A stretch of DNA of 64,000 bases. It comes from Microbacterium sp. p3-SID336. Lineage in GTDB: Bacteria > Actinomycetota > Actinomycetes > Actinomycetales > Microbacteriaceae. The notes under the pieces were generated by a model that made no database searches, was not told where the DNA came from, and saw only the letters and a program-made list of their open reading frames with translations. Both the position numbers and the translations under genes were made by a program. Below, piece by piece: positions 17,111 to 26,323 of the stretch (position 1 is the stretch's first letter; each line of letters opens with the position of its first letter). The stretch spans positions 1-64,000 of the forward strand of contig NZ_JALXPE010000001.1 of NCBI RefSeq assembly GCF_025143365.1. The letters are read 5' to 3'.

Positions 17111-17872
17111 ATGTCCGGGCATTCCAAGTGGGCCACGACCAAGCACAAGAAGGCCGTCATCGATGCGCGCCGTGCGAAGTCCTGGGCCAAGCTCATCAAG
17201 AACATCGAGGTCGCGGCCAAGCTCGGCGGCGCCGACCTCCAGGGCAACCCGACGCTGTTCGACGCGGTGCTGAAGGCGAAGAAGACCTCGGTCCCGAAGG
17301 ACAACATCGATCGCGCCATCAAGCGCGGCGCCGGCATCGGCGGCGAGGCCGTCGAGTACACCTCGATCATGTATGAGGGCTACGGTCCCAACGGCGTCGC
17401 CCTCATGATCGAGTGTCTGACCGACAACAAGAACCGCGCCGCCGCCGAGGTGCGCACGGCGCTGAGCCGCAACGGCGGCACGCTCGCCGACCCGGGGAGC
17501 GTCGCGTACAACTTCAGCCGCAAGGGCGTCATCGTGGTCAGCTCCGAGGGCACCACCGAGGATGACGTGATGATGGCGGCGCTCGAGGCGGGTGCCGAGG
17601 AGATCGAGCCGCACGCCGAGGGCTTCGAGGTCATCACCGAGGCGAGCGATCTGGTGGCCGTGCGCAGCGCGCTGCAGGAGGCGGGGATCGAGTACGAGTC
17701 CGCCGACGTGGAGTTCGTGCCGAACCTCAAGGTCGAGATCGACGCCGACACCGCGCGCAAGGTGTTCCGGCTGATCGACGCGCTGGAGGACAGCGAGGAC
17801 GTGCAGAACGTCTTCAGCAACTTCGACCTGCCCGCCGACGTCCAGGCCGAGCTCGAGAACGACGACGCCTAG
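17111..17872 (+). CDS. YebC/PmpR family transcriptional/translation-related regulator
   Basis: This is a 253-residue protein with the invariant N-terminus [16 protein letters not shown], the [24 protein letters not shown] block and the acidic C-terminal domain of the family. YebC proteins act as DNA-binding regulators or as factors that relieve ribosome stalling, depending on subgroup; which applies here is not determined. A 21-codon longer frame upstream is discarded because every family member begins at this Met. It is directly followed by the ruvCAB genes, the standard actinobacterial order. Confidence 0.93.
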   Translation: MSGHSKWATTKHKKAVIDARRAKSWAKLIKNIEVAAKLGGADLQGNPTLFDAVLKAKKTSVPKDNIDRAIKRGAGIGGEAVEYTSIMYEGYGPNGVALMIECLTDNKNRAAAEVRTALSRNGGTLADPGSVAYNFSRKGVIVVSSEGTTEDDVMMAALEAGAEEIEPHAEGFEVITEASDLVAVRSALQEAGIEYESADVEFVPNLKVEIDADTARKVFRLIDALEDSEDVQNVFSNFDLPADVQAELENDDA

Positions 17873-17905
17873 GCGCGGCTCACGGGCCTCGGCCGTCGAT
17901 CCGCC

Positions 17906-17911
17906 TAGCGT
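17906..17911 (+). promoter_or_regulatory. -10 box of leaderless ruvC
   Basis: TAGCGT ends six bases before the GTG at 17918. Confidence 0.45.
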
Positions 17912-17917
17912 GGTGGG

Positions 17918-18502
17918 GTGACCTCCTCGCTTCGCGTGCTCGGCATCGACCCCGGCCTGACTCGCTGCGGCGTCGGCATCGTCGACGTCGATCGCGCCCG
18001 TCGCGGCACGCTCGTGCACGTCGGTGTCATCCGCTCGGCGCCGGACGCCGAGATCGGCGAGCGCCTCGCCGTGGTGGCCGCCGGCATCCGGGAGGCCATC
18101 GCCGTGCACCGGCCGGATGCGGTGGCGGTGGAGCGCGTGTTCGCGCAGCAGAACAGCCACACCGTGATGGGCACGGCCCAGGCCAGCGGTGTCGCGCTGC
18201 TGATCGCCGCCGAATCCGGGCTCCCGGCCGCGACCCACACCCCCAGCGAGGTGAAGGCGGCCGTGACCGGCTACGGCTCGGCGGACAAGCGGCAGGTGCA
18301 GGCCATGATCGCCCGGATCCTGCGCCTGGACGCGCCCCCGCAGCCGGCGGACGCCGCCGACGCCCTTGCGATTGCGCTGTGCCACGCGTGGCGCCGCGGC
18401 ACACCGGGCGTCCAGGCCGGTGCCGGAGGACTCACGCCCGCGCAGCGCGCATGGGCGGACGCCGAGCGTGTCGCTCGAACATATCTACGATCCGGCTCCT
18501 AG
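17918..18502 (+). CDS. ruvC: crossover junction endodeoxyribonuclease RuvC
   Basis: This 194-residue RNase H-fold nuclease resolves Holliday junctions. The first catalytic Asp is D11 in GIDPGLTRCG, the catalytic Glu is in VAVERVF, and the C-terminal acidic pair is in DAADALAIALCHA. It begins at GTG with a TAGCGT box six bases upstream and no ribosome binding site. ruvA follows nine bases later. RuvC cleaves junctions migrated by RuvAB, encoded next. Confidence 0.95.
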   Translation: MTSSLRVLGIDPGLTRCGVGIVDVDRARRGTLVHVGVIRSAPDAEIGERLAVVAAGIREAIAVHRPDAVAVERVFAQQNSHTVMGTAQASGVALLIAAESGLPAATHTPSEVKAAVTGYGSADKRQVQAMIARILRLDAPPQPADAADALAIALCHAWRRGTPGVQAGAGGLTPAQRAWADAERVARTYLRSGS

Positions 18503-18505
18503 ACT
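18500..18505 (+). promoter_or_regulatory. -10 box of leaderless ruvA
   Basis: TAGACT overlaps the ruvC stop codon and ends six bases before the ruvA ATG at 18512. Confidence 0.5.
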
Positions 18506-18511
18506 GACGGG

Positions 18512-19132
18512 ATGATCTCCTCTCTGCACGGCACCGTGCTCCACACGACGCCGGACCAGGTCATCATCGACGTGGGCGGCGTCGGTTTCTCCGTCGCCGT
18601 GCCGAGCGATGTCGCGCACACCGCGGCGGTGGGGGAGAAGCTGCTCCTGCACACCAGCTTGATCGTGCGCGAAGACGCCCTGTCGCTGTTCGGCTTCGCG
18701 GACAGGGGCGAGCTGGAGATCTTCACGCTGCTGCTCAGCGTCACGGGCGTCGGGCCCAAGTCAGCGCTCGGCGTGCTGTCGCACCTCACCGTCGATCAGA
18801 TCGCCGAGGCGGTCACGGCGGAGGATGACGCCCCGTTCCGCCGCGTCTCCGGGATCGGCCCGAAGACGGCCAAGCTCATCGTGGTGCAGCTCGCTGGGAA
18901 GGTGCATGCGGTGGCGCCGGCTCCGACGGCTGTCGCGGCAGGATCGGCCGACATCGTGTCGCAGGTCGCCGCCGCGCTCGTCGGCCTCGGCTGGTCCGAG
19001 AAGGTCGCTGCCGAGGCGGCCGCGCAGACCGCCGCCGACGCCACGGAGGCGGAGCGTACCTCGGTGGCCTCGCTGCTCCGGCGCACGCTGGCGCTGCTGG
19101 GCCCCGCCCAGGGGGGAGCGGCCCGTGGCTGA
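18512..19132 (+). CDS. ruvA: Holliday junction branch migration protein RuvA
   Basis: This 206-residue protein recognises the Holliday junction core. It has the N-terminal OB-fold ([23 protein letters not shown]), two helix-hairpin-helix motifs ([17 protein letters not shown] and [15 protein letters not shown]) and a C-terminal RuvB-binding domain. The stop overlaps ruvB by eight bases. A TAGACT box six bases before the ATG suggests its own leaderless transcript in addition to read-through from ruvC. Confidence 0.95.
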   Translation: MISSLHGTVLHTTPDQVIIDVGGVGFSVAVPSDVAHTAAVGEKLLLHTSLIVREDALSLFGFADRGELEIFTLLLSVTGVGPKSALGVLSHLTVDQIAEAVTAEDDAPFRRVSGIGPKTAKLIVVQLAGKVHAVAPAPTAVAAGSADIVSQVAAALVGLGWSEKVAAEAAAQTAADATEAERTSVASLLRRTLALLGPAQGGAARG

Positions 19133-20153
19133 GGCCCTCGACCCCACGGAGCCGACGGACGAGTCCGAGCTGGCGATCGAGGGGGCGCTCCGTCCCTCCA
19201 GTCTCGGCGAGTTCGTGGGGCAGCAGAAGGTCCGCGGCCAGCTGCAGCTGCTGCTGGAGGCCGCGCGCATCCAGTCCCGCCCTGCCGATCACATCCTGCT
19301 CGCGGGGCCTCCCGGTCTCGGCAAGACCACGCTCGCGATGATCGTCGCGCACGAGAGCGAGCGCCCCCTGCGCATGTCGAGCGGTCCGGCCATCCAGCAC
19401 GCCGGAGACCTCGCAGCGCTGCTGTCGAGCCTGGTGCCGGGCGAGGTGCTGTTCATCGACGAGATCCACCGCATGGCGCGCTCCGCGGAGGAGATGCTCT
19501 ACCTCGCGATGGAGGACTACCGCATCGACATCATGGTCGGGAAGGGCGCAGGCGCGACGAGCATCCCGCTGGAGCTGTCCCCGTTCACCCTGGTGGGTGC
19601 GACAACGCGGTCCGGCCTGCTGCCGAACCCGCTCCGCGACCGCTTCGGCTTCACCGGGCACCTGGAGTTCTACGACGAGTCCGAGCTGGAGCAGGTGATC
19701 GGTCGCTCAGCCGCCGTCCTCGGCGTCGAGCTGCCGACTGACTCCCTGGCCGAGATCGCCCGACGCTCCCGTGGCACACCGCGTATCGCCAACCGCCTGC
19801 TCCGTCGCGTGCGGGACTACGCCCTGGTGCACGGCGGCGCGGGGGCCGCGACCCTCGACGACGTCCGCGCGGCGCTCGAGCTGTACGACGTGGATGCGAT
19901 CGGGCTCGACCGCCTCGACCGTGCCGTCCTCGACGCCCTGGTGCGCCGCTTCCGCGGGGGACCGGTGGGGCTCAGTACGCTCGCCGTCGCGGTCGGCGAG
20001 GAGGCGGAGACCGTGGAGAGCGTGGTCGAGCCGTACCTCGTGCGCATCGGCTTCCTGGGGCGCACGCCGCGCGGCCGCGTCGCGATGCCGGAGGCCTATG
20101 CGCACCTGGGGGTGCCGCATCCCGACGGGATGCTGACCCTGGATGACCTATAA
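19125..20153 (+). CDS. ruvB: Holliday junction branch migration DNA helicase RuvB
   Basis: This 342-residue AAA+ motor drives branch migration with RuvA. Walker A is GPPGLGKTT near 64-72, Walker B is FIDEIHR, sensor 1 is VGATTRSG, the arginine finger region is DRFGF, and the C-terminal winged helix ends the protein. The GTG at 19125 is preceded by GGGGGGAG inside ruvA and gives the normal family length. Confidence 0.96.
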   Translation: MAEALDPTEPTDESELAIEGALRPSSLGEFVGQQKVRGQLQLLLEAARIQSRPADHILLAGPPGLGKTTLAMIVAHESERPLRMSSGPAIQHAGDLAALLSSLVPGEVLFIDEIHRMARSAEEMLYLAMEDYRIDIMVGKGAGATSIPLELSPFTLVGATTRSGLLPNPLRDRFGFTGHLEFYDESELEQVIGRSAAVLGVELPTDSLAEIARRSRGTPRIANRLLRRVRDYALVHGGAGAATLDDVRAALELYDVDAIGLDRLDRAVLDALVRRFRGGPVGLSTLAVAVGEEAETVESVVEPYLVRIGFLGRTPRGRVAMPEAYAHLGVPHPDGMLTLDDL

Positions 20154-20154
20154 T
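20149..20154 (+). promoter_or_regulatory. consensus -10 box TATAAT upstream of yajC
   Basis: A perfect TATAAT overlaps the ruvB stop codon, 73 bases before the yajC ATG. There is no good -35 at 17 bases. Confidence 0.5.
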
Positions 20155-20226
20155 CGCTGGAGACTTCCCCCCGATACCTCTGTGCGCCCAATGGCTGGTG
20201 CGTGCACCTGAGAAAGGCGCTTCCCC

Positions 20227-20628
20227 ATGCCCATGGAATTCGTGCTCTTCGGCCTCCTGGCCGTGCTCCTGGTCTTCATGATCTTCAACACGCGCAAGCG
20301 GACCAAGCAGATGAAGGCGGAGCAGGAGGAGAAGGCGACCAAGACCGTCCCCGGCGCCAAGGTGCTGCTGCAGGGCGGCATCTACGGCACGATCGTGGCC
20401 TTCGACCCCGAGGACCTCGACGCTCCCGCGCTCGTGGAGATCGCCCCCGGCACCGTCATCGAGGTGCACAGCCAGGCGATCCTCCGTGTCGTCGAGCCGA
20501 AGGACGCTATCGTGGAGACGCCCGTCGACGGCATGGACGACCAGATCGTCGACGAGTCCACCGCCCCCACGGTGGAGACGCCGGAGGAGACCCGCGCCCG
20601 CCTCGAGCGGGACGCCGACGACAAGTAA
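20227..20628 (+). CDS. yajC: preprotein translocase subunit YajC
   Basis: This is a 133-residue protein with one N-terminal membrane helix (about 4-20, LFGLLAVLLVFMIF), a basic NTRKRTKQMK turn, and the YajC core with GAKVLLQGGIYGTIVAFD. YajC associates with SecDF at the Sec channel. The C-terminal 40 residues are acidic and variable. It is followed by secD and secF, as in most bacteria. Confidence 0.93.
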   Translation: MPMEFVLFGLLAVLLVFMIFNTRKRTKQMKAEQEEKATKTVPGAKVLLQGGIYGTIVAFDPEDLDAPALVEIAPGTVIEVHSQAILRVVEPKDAIVETPVDGMDDQIVDESTAPTVETPEETRARLERDADDK

Positions 20629-20683
20629 GACAGCGGCCGTCTCGGCCCCTCGGATCACCGTCCTCCCAGAAAGCTGAACACAC

Positions 20684-22414
20684 GTGGCTTCATCCTCACC
20701 TGTCCGTCACGCCTGGCGGGTCCTCCTCGGCCTGCTCCTCGTGACGGGCGTGCTCTTCGGCATCAACGCGCTGGGTGTGTACGTCTTCAAGCAGAGCTCG
20801 TGGGCACCCGAGCTCGCCCTCGACCTGCAGGGCGGCACGCAGATCGTGCTGAGTGCGGAGACCGAGGACGGAGCCGCACCCTCGCAGGAGCAGCTCGACC
20901 AGGCCGCAGCGATCATCCGCCAGCGCGTGGATGCCTCCGGTGTGGCCGAAGCCGACATCACCACCGAGGGCGGCCGCAACATCGTCGTCCAGATCCCCGG
21001 CGAGGCGGATGAGGAGACCAGGGAGCGGATCCAGTCCAGCGCGCAGCTGGAGTTCCGCCCGGTGCTCTACACGACGGCGGCGAGCACGGAGTTCGTCGGC
21101 GACGACGGCAACTCGACGCCGTTCCCCAGCCCGGACCCCGGACTGAACGCCGAGCCCACGGCCGAGCCGACCGACGCGAGCGACCTCTCCTGGGTGACCG
21201 ACAAGCTCGCCGCGGAGTTCCAGGCGTACGACTGCGCCAACCCGGACAACGATCCGTCCAAGGCCCCGAAGGACGAGCCCGTCATCGCGTGCTCGCCGGA
21301 CGACACTCAGAAGTTCCTGCTCGGCCCGGCCGAGCTCGACGGCAGGGCGATCACCGACGCCTCGGCCGGCCGCGACCCGAAGTCCGGCGCCTGGATCGTG
21401 CAGCTCACCATGAACGGCGAGGGCGCTGACGCGTTCGGCCAGGTCAGCACGCGCCTCAACCAGAACCGCATCGACGGGCTGTCGCCGCGCGACCAGTTCG
21501 CCTTCGTGCTCGACGGCGACGTGATCAGCGCCCCGCGCATGAACGGAGTGATCCTCGACGGACGCCCGAGCATCTCGGGCAGCTTCACCCAGGAGAGCGC
21601 CACCACGCTCGCCGACCAGCTCAAGTTCGGCGCGCTGCCGCTCAGCTTCGAGGTGCAGAGCTCGGACACGATCTCGGCGACCCTCGGCACGCAGCAGCTC
21701 CAGATCGGTCTGATCGCCGGTCTCATCGGTCTCGCTCTTGTCGCGATCTACTCGCTGCTGTCGTATCGCGCGCTGGGAATGGTGATCATCGCGTCCATCG
21801 CGGTGATGGCGGTGCTCACCTACATCGTGATCTGCATCCTGGCCTGGCGGATCGGCTTCCGGCTCTCGCTCGCCGGCGTCGCCGGTCTGATCGTCTCGAT
21901 CGGCTTCACGGCCGACTCGTTCATCGTGTACTTCGAGCGCATCAGGGACGAGCTGCGCGACGGCAAGTCGATCACCGCAGCGGTGGAGGACGGCTGGGGT
22001 CGAGCCAAGCGCACGATCTACATCTCGAAGTCGATCAACATCCTCGCCGCCGTCGTGCTGTACATCCTGGCCGACTCGACCGTGAAGGGGTTCGCCTTCA
22101 CCCTCGGCCTGACCACGGTGATCGACGTGCTGATCTTCGTCATCTTCACTCACCCGGTCATGCAGCTGCTGGCGCGCACGCGGTTCTTCGGCGGCGGACA
22201 CAAGCTGTCGGGCCTCGACCCCGCGGCGCTGGGAGCCGTGTACCGCAGTCGCTCCGCGTTCCGTGAGGTGGCGACCGCCTCCTCCGGCCGCGGCGCGAAG
22301 AACGCCCGCGCACGCGGGGAGGCAGATCGCCGCCAGACCATCGCCGAGCGCAAACGCGCGGAGGCCCTCGCCGCAGACCGACAGACCACCGCTGGAAGCG
22401 AGGGAGACGCCTAA
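20684..22414 (+). CDS. secD: protein translocase subunit SecD
   Basis: This 576-residue RND-type membrane protein uses proton flow to pull preproteins out of the SecYEG channel. It has one N-terminal helix, the periplasmic/extracytoplasmic P1 region beginning LALDLQGGTQIVL, and five C-terminal helices with GLTTVIDVLIFVIFTHP. The P1 region has an insertion (about 145-215) rich in Pro and Asp with two cysteines (DCAN and ACSPD) that could form a disulfide. A basic 60-residue cytoplasmic tail ends the protein. The start is GTG with a weak ribosome binding site. TAA overlaps the secF ATG by one base. Confidence 0.94.
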   Translation: MASSSPVRHAWRVLLGLLLVTGVLFGINALGVYVFKQSSWAPELALDLQGGTQIVLSAETEDGAAPSQEQLDQAAAIIRQRVDASGVAEADITTEGGRNIVVQIPGEADEETRERIQSSAQLEFRPVLYTTAASTEFVGDDGNSTPFPSPDPGLNAEPTAEPTDASDLSWVTDKLAAEFQAYDCANPDNDPSKAPKDEPVIACSPDDTQKFLLGPAELDGRAITDASAGRDPKSGAWIVQLTMNGEGADAFGQVSTRLNQNRIDGLSPRDQFAFVLDGDVISAPRMNGVILDGRPSISGSFTQESATTLADQLKFGALPLSFEVQSSDTISATLGTQQLQIGLIAGLIGLALVAIYSLLSYRALGMVIIASIAVMAVLTYIVICILAWRIGFRLSLAGVAGLIVSIGFTADSFIVYFERIRDELRDGKSITAAVEDGWGRAKRTIYISKSINILAAVVLYILADSTVKGFAFTLGLTTVIDVLIFVIFTHPVMQLLARTRFFGGGHKLSGLDPAALGAVYRSRSAFREVATASSGRGAKNARARGEADRRQTIAERKRAEALAADRQTTAGSEGDA

Positions 22415-23403
22415 TGTTCTCCATGAATGAGTTCGGCAACAACCTCTACACGGGCAAGACGTCCTTCCCGTTCGTCGGCCGTCGCCGTCTGTGGTTCATC
22501 ATCGCGATCGTGCTCGTCGTCGGCTCGGCGCTCGTGCCGCTGTTCCGTCCCATCCAGTTCTCGATCGAGTTCACCGGCGGTTCGCAGTTCACGGTCGCCG
22601 CTCCCGAGACCCTCGACCAGGACACCGCGAAGGAAGCCCTGCAATCGGTCGTGCCGGATGCCACCACCAAGGTCGTCACCGTCAACGACCAGGACATCCG
22701 GGTGCAGACCGACCAGATGACCGCAGCCGAGACGCAGCAGGTCGCCGGGGCCCTGGCCGACGCGTACGAAGTGGAGCCCGACGCGGTGACCTCCTCGTTC
22801 ATCGGCCCCGCGTGGGGCGAGAGCGTCACGCGGCAGTCGCTGTGGGGCCTGGCGATCTTCCTCGCCCTCACCTTCCTGATCCTCGCGATCTACTTCCGCA
22901 CGTGGAAGATGTCGGCGGCGGCGATCATCGGCCTGCTGGACGTGCTCATCATCACGGTCGGCGTATACGCCCTGGCCGGCTTCGAGATCTCCCCGGCGGC
23001 GGTGATCGGCTTCCTGACGATCCTCGCCTACTCGCTCTACGACACGACCGTGGTCTTCGACAAGATCAGAGAGAACACCACGGAGGACGGGGAGAAGACC
23101 GCCCGGCTGTTCGGGGAGTCGGTCAACCTGGCCGTGAACCAGACGCTGATCCGCTCGATCAACACGTCGGTCGTCGCCGCCCTCCCGGTCGGTGCGATCC
23201 TCTTCATCGGTGCGTTCTGGCTGGGAGCGGAGACCCTCACGGACATCTCGCTGTCGATCTTCGTCGGCATCCTCGTGGCCACGTACTCGACGCTCTTCGT
23301 CGCTGCGCCCCTGTACTCGCTGTTCCGCGAGAACGAGCCGCAGATCAAGGAGCGCGACGCGCGTATCCGTGCCGCACGCAGCAAGGCTGCCGTCGAGGCC
23401 TGA
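22414..23403 (+). CDS. secF: protein translocase subunit SecF
   Basis: This 329-residue partner of SecD has six membrane helices. Motifs are FSIEFTGGSQFTV in the first extracytoplasmic loop, AYSLYDTTVVFDKIREN and NQTLIRSINTS in the helix 4-5 region. Start and stop signals overlap (TAATG) with secD. The C-terminus is a short basic tail. Confidence 0.95.
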   Translation: MFSMNEFGNNLYTGKTSFPFVGRRRLWFIIAIVLVVGSALVPLFRPIQFSIEFTGGSQFTVAAPETLDQDTAKEALQSVVPDATTKVVTVNDQDIRVQTDQMTAAETQQVAGALADAYEVEPDAVTSSFIGPAWGESVTRQSLWGLAIFLALTFLILAIYFRTWKMSAAAIIGLLDVLIITVGVYALAGFEISPAAVIGFLTILAYSLYDTTVVFDKIRENTTEDGEKTARLFGESVNLAVNQTLIRSINTSVVAALPVGAILFIGAFWLGAETLTDISLSIFVGILVATYSTLFVAAPLYSLFRENEPQIKERDARIRAARSKAAVEA

Positions 23404-23469
23404 GGCACCGCCGAGCGGGCCTGACCCCGTCTCCGCGCGCGTAGGATTGTCTGATTCGGAGGTGAGTGG

Positions 23470-25722
23470 ATGGCGGAGCCGCAGACGGCATCGCAGGGCT
23501 CGAGTCTGCGACGGCTGGTGCCCCGCATCTTCTCTCGCGCGTCCCGGATCAACGATCTCGACAACCTGATCCGCACGGTCAGGGCGAATCACCCCAAGGG
23601 CGACTTCTCGGTCATCTCGCGCGCGTACGCGGTGGCCAAGGAGAAGCACGAAGGCCAGAAGCGGCAGAGCGGCGAGCCGTACATCACCCACCCCCTGGCG
23701 GTCGCCCAGATCCTCGCCGAACTGGGGCTGGGGCCGCGGGCCATCGCGGCGGCGCTGCTGCACGACACGGTGGAGGACACGGGCTACGCCCTCACCGATC
23801 TGACCGCCGAGTTCGGCGATGAGGTCGCGATGCTGGTCGACGGCGTCACGAAGCTCGACAAGGTCAAGTACGGCGAGAGTGCGCAGGCCGAGACCGTCCG
23901 CAAGATGATCGTCGCGATGTCGAAGGACATCCGGGTGCTGCTGATCAAGCTCGCCGACCGACTGCACAATGCGCGCACGTGGGGCTTCGTCCCGCCGGAG
24001 AAGGCGGCGAAGAAGGCGAAGGAGACGCTGGAGATCTATGCGCCTCTCGCGAACCGCCTCGGTATCCAGGCGATCAAATCCGAGCTGGAGGATCTGTCCT
24101 TCGCGGTGCTGCACCCGAAGATCTACAACGAGATCCACAGCCTGATCGCGCAGCGCACCCCGCAGCGCGAGAAGTACCTGGGCCAGGTCGTCGAGGAGAT
24201 CAACGAGGACCTGCGCGATCTGCGAATCCGCGGCAAGGTCGTCGGCCGTCCGAAGCAGCTGTACTCCGTCTATCAGAAGATGGTGATCCGCGGACGCGAG
24301 TTCGACGACATCTACGACCTGATCGGGATCCGCGTGCTCGTCTCGTCCGTGCGCGACTGCTACGCGGTGCTCGGTGCGATCCACGCGCGCTGGACGCCGC
24401 TTCCCGGCCGGTTCAAGGACTACATCGCGACACCCAAGTTCAACCTGTACCAGTCGCTGCACACCACGGTGATCGGCCCCGCCGGCCGCACCGTCGAGAT
24501 CCAGATCCGCACGCACGAGATGCACCAGCAGGCGGAGTACGGCGTCGCCGCGCACTGGATGTACAAGGAGCGGATGAACGGCGGGGGCAAGACCGAGGTC
24601 CGCGCGTCCGACACCGATATGGCGTGGCTCGCTCACATCTCGGACTGGCAGGCCGAGACCGCCGATCCCGGCGAGTTCCTGGATTCGCTCCGCTTCGAGA
24701 TCGGCGCGAAGGAGGTCTACGTCTTCACACCGAAGGGGCGTGTGATCGGCCTGCCCGCCGGTGCGACCCCGGTCGACTTCGCCTACGCCGTGCACACCGA
24801 GATCGGTCACCGCACGATGGGGGCGAAGGTCAACGGCAGGCTCGTCCCGCTCGAGTCCGAGCTGAAGAGCGGCGACGTGGTCGAGGTGTTCACCTCGAAG
24901 AACCCGGATGCCGGTCCCAGCCAGGACTGGCTCGGCTTCGTCAAGAGCACCAGGGCGCGGAACAAGATCCGCGGGTGGTTCACGAAGGAGCGCCGCGAGG
25001 AGGCGATCGAGCAGGGCAAGGAGGCCATCGCCAGGGCGATGCGTCGGCAGAACCTGCCCCTCCAGCGTCTGATGAGCCAGGACTCGTTCACCGAGGTCGC
25101 CCATCAGCTGCATTACGAGGACGTCTCCGGACTCTACGCGGCGGTCGGCGAGGGCCACGTGTCCACGCAGTCGGTGCTCGAGAAGGTCACTGCACTCGTC
25201 GCGGCCAACGACACCACCACGGGCGCGATCGACCTTCCGGGAAGCGTCCAGACGCGGGAACCGCGCGGGGGCGACTCGGGTGTGCTGGTGCGTGGTGCCA
25301 ACGACATCCTCGTCAAGCTGGCGAAGTGCTGCACGCCGGTTCCCGGCGATCCCATCGTGGGCTTCGTGACGCGGGGAAGTGGCGTGTCGGTGCATCGGGC
25401 GGACTGCGTGAACGTGAAGGCGCTGAGCGGCGAGCAGGACCGGTTCGTCGAGGTGTCGTGGGCGCCGACCACGAAGAGCGTGTTCCGGGTGCAGATCCAG
25501 GTCGAGGCGCTCGACCGTTCCGGGCTCCTGTCCGACGTGACCCGCGTGTTGAGCGAGCACCACGTCAACATCCTGTCGGCGACGGTCTCGACCACGGACG
25601 ACCGCCTGGCGCTGAGCCGGTTCGTGTTCGAGATGGGCGATGCGGTGCACCTCGACCGCGTGCTCAACGCCGTACGTCGCATCGATGCGGTCTACGACGT
25701 GTACCGCGTCACCTCATCCTGA
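23470..25722 (+). CDS. relA: bifunctional (p)ppGpp synthetase/hydrolase, RelA/SpoT family
   Basis: This 750-residue stringent-response enzyme makes and degrades (p)ppGpp. Domains in order: HD hydrolase (HPLAVAQ, ALLHDTVEDT with H98-D99, KLADRLHN), the synthetase (GRPKQLYSVYQKM, YDLIGIRVLV, YQSLHTTV), TGS (VYVFTPKG), a helical/zinc-finger region with KCCTPVPGD, and a C-terminal ACT domain. Both catalytic signatures look intact, so it should be bifunctional, as in other actinobacteria. GGAGG at 23458-23462 precedes the ATG. Its 3' end overlaps the convergent AbiEi-like gene by 14 bases. Confidence 0.95.
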   Translation: MAEPQTASQGSSLRRLVPRIFSRASRINDLDNLIRTVRANHPKGDFSVISRAYAVAKEKHEGQKRQSGEPYITHPLAVAQILAELGLGPRAIAAALLHDTVEDTGYALTDLTAEFGDEVAMLVDGVTKLDKVKYGESAQAETVRKMIVAMSKDIRVLLIKLADRLHNARTWGFVPPEKAAKKAKETLEIYAPLANRLGIQAIKSELEDLSFAVLHPKIYNEIHSLIAQRTPQREKYLGQVVEEINEDLRDLRIRGKVVGRPKQLYSVYQKMVIRGREFDDIYDLIGIRVLVSSVRDCYAVLGAIHARWTPLPGRFKDYIATPKFNLYQSLHTTVIGPAGRTVEIQIRTHEMHQQAEYGVAAHWMYKERMNGGGKTEVRASDTDMAWLAHISDWQAETADPGEFLDSLRFEIGAKEVYVFTPKGRVIGLPAGATPVDFAYAVHTEIGHRTMGAKVNGRLVPLESELKSGDVVEVFTSKNPDAGPSQDWLGFVKSTRARNKIRGWFTKERREEAIEQGKEAIARAMRRQNLPLQRLMSQDSFTEVAHQLHYEDVSGLYAAVGEGHVSTQSVLEKVTALVAANDTTTGAIDLPGSVQTREPRGGDSGVLVRGANDILVKLAKCCTPVPGDPIVGFVTRGSGVSVHRADCVNVKALSGEQDRFVEVSWAPTTKSVFRVQIQVEALDRSGLLSDVTRVLSEHHVNILSATVSTTDDRLALSRFVFEMGDAVHLDRVLNAVRRIDAVYDVYRVTSS

Positions 25723-26260
25723 GCGCCAGCCGCGCGAGAGCGGCCTGCCCGGCCCGGCTCCCGGGGACGCGGTTCAGGCTGCGCAGAGTCACGAGCGCGC
25801 CGTCGGTGACAGCCGGCTGGGCGACTGCCAGTGCCTCCATCCACGGCAGCATCCGGGGATCGCGATGCAGAGTGGTCGCGAGGTCCACCATGGTGCGGAC
25901 CGGGGTCGACACCGGCACACCGCCGATCTGCACCACGTCGTACTCCGGGAGCACCGTGTCGTGGAACACGAGCCGGGCGCTGGCGTGACCGCGGATCCGT
26001 CGCTGGACGCAGCGTTTCACATGGTGGACGGGGGGAGGCGCGTCGCCGGCGCCGTGGATCCAGGCGGCGGTCGGTCCGCACGCGGCTGCTCCGTCCTGCA
26101 CGAGCGCCGACACGGATGCCGCACGGACGTCGGCGGCCTCCAGCAGATCCGCGGGGATGTAGGCGTCGCCGATGTCGACGACGTGACCGTCGAGGCGCGC
26201 AGCACTGAGCTCGGGAAGGCTCAGGCGCGCACCGGGCAGATACAGCAGAGCGGGGTGCAT
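25709..26260 (-). CDS. AbiEi-like antitoxin-family protein (orphan)
   Basis: This 183-residue protein has the pattern of actinobacterial type IV AbiEi-family proteins: an N-terminal predominantly helical part, CGPTAAWIHGAGDAPPPVHH, a strand-rich middle, and the hallmark GGVPVSTPVRTMVDLA. It lacks the C-terminal DUF559/Vsr-like nuclease region often fused in relatives. No AbiEii nucleotidyltransferase toxin is nearby, so it is an orphan. GTG at 26263 is directly before ATG 26260; the ATG is chosen because a CACACT box lies six bases before it. Tail-to-tail overlap with relA is 14 bases. Confidence 0.6.
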   Translation of the reverse strand: MHPALLYLPGARLSLPELSAARLDGHVVDIGDAYIPADLLEAADVRAASVSALVQDGAAACGPTAAWIHGAGDAPPPVHHVKRCVQRRIRGHASARLVFHDTVLPEYDVVQIGGVPVSTPVRTMVDLATTLHRDPRMLPWMEALAVAQPAVTDGALVTLRSLNRVPGSRAGQAALARLALRMR

Positions 26261-26266
26261 CACGCC

Positions 26267-26272
26267 AGTGTG
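26267..26272 (-). promoter_or_regulatory. weak -10 box of the AbiEi-like gene
   Basis: CACACT on the minus strand, six bases before ATG 26260; it deviates from TAnnnT at the first base. Confidence 0.3.
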
Positions 26273-26323
26273 GCGCAGCGCACCCCGCTCACGCGGTGGT
26301 CGTCGTGACCTGTGGAGAACCGC

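Noticed and set aside
22411..25650. 1,079-codon minus-strand frame opposite secF and relA
   Set aside because: Codon-position bias of the real genes creates it; it has no recognisable motif and spans two genes.
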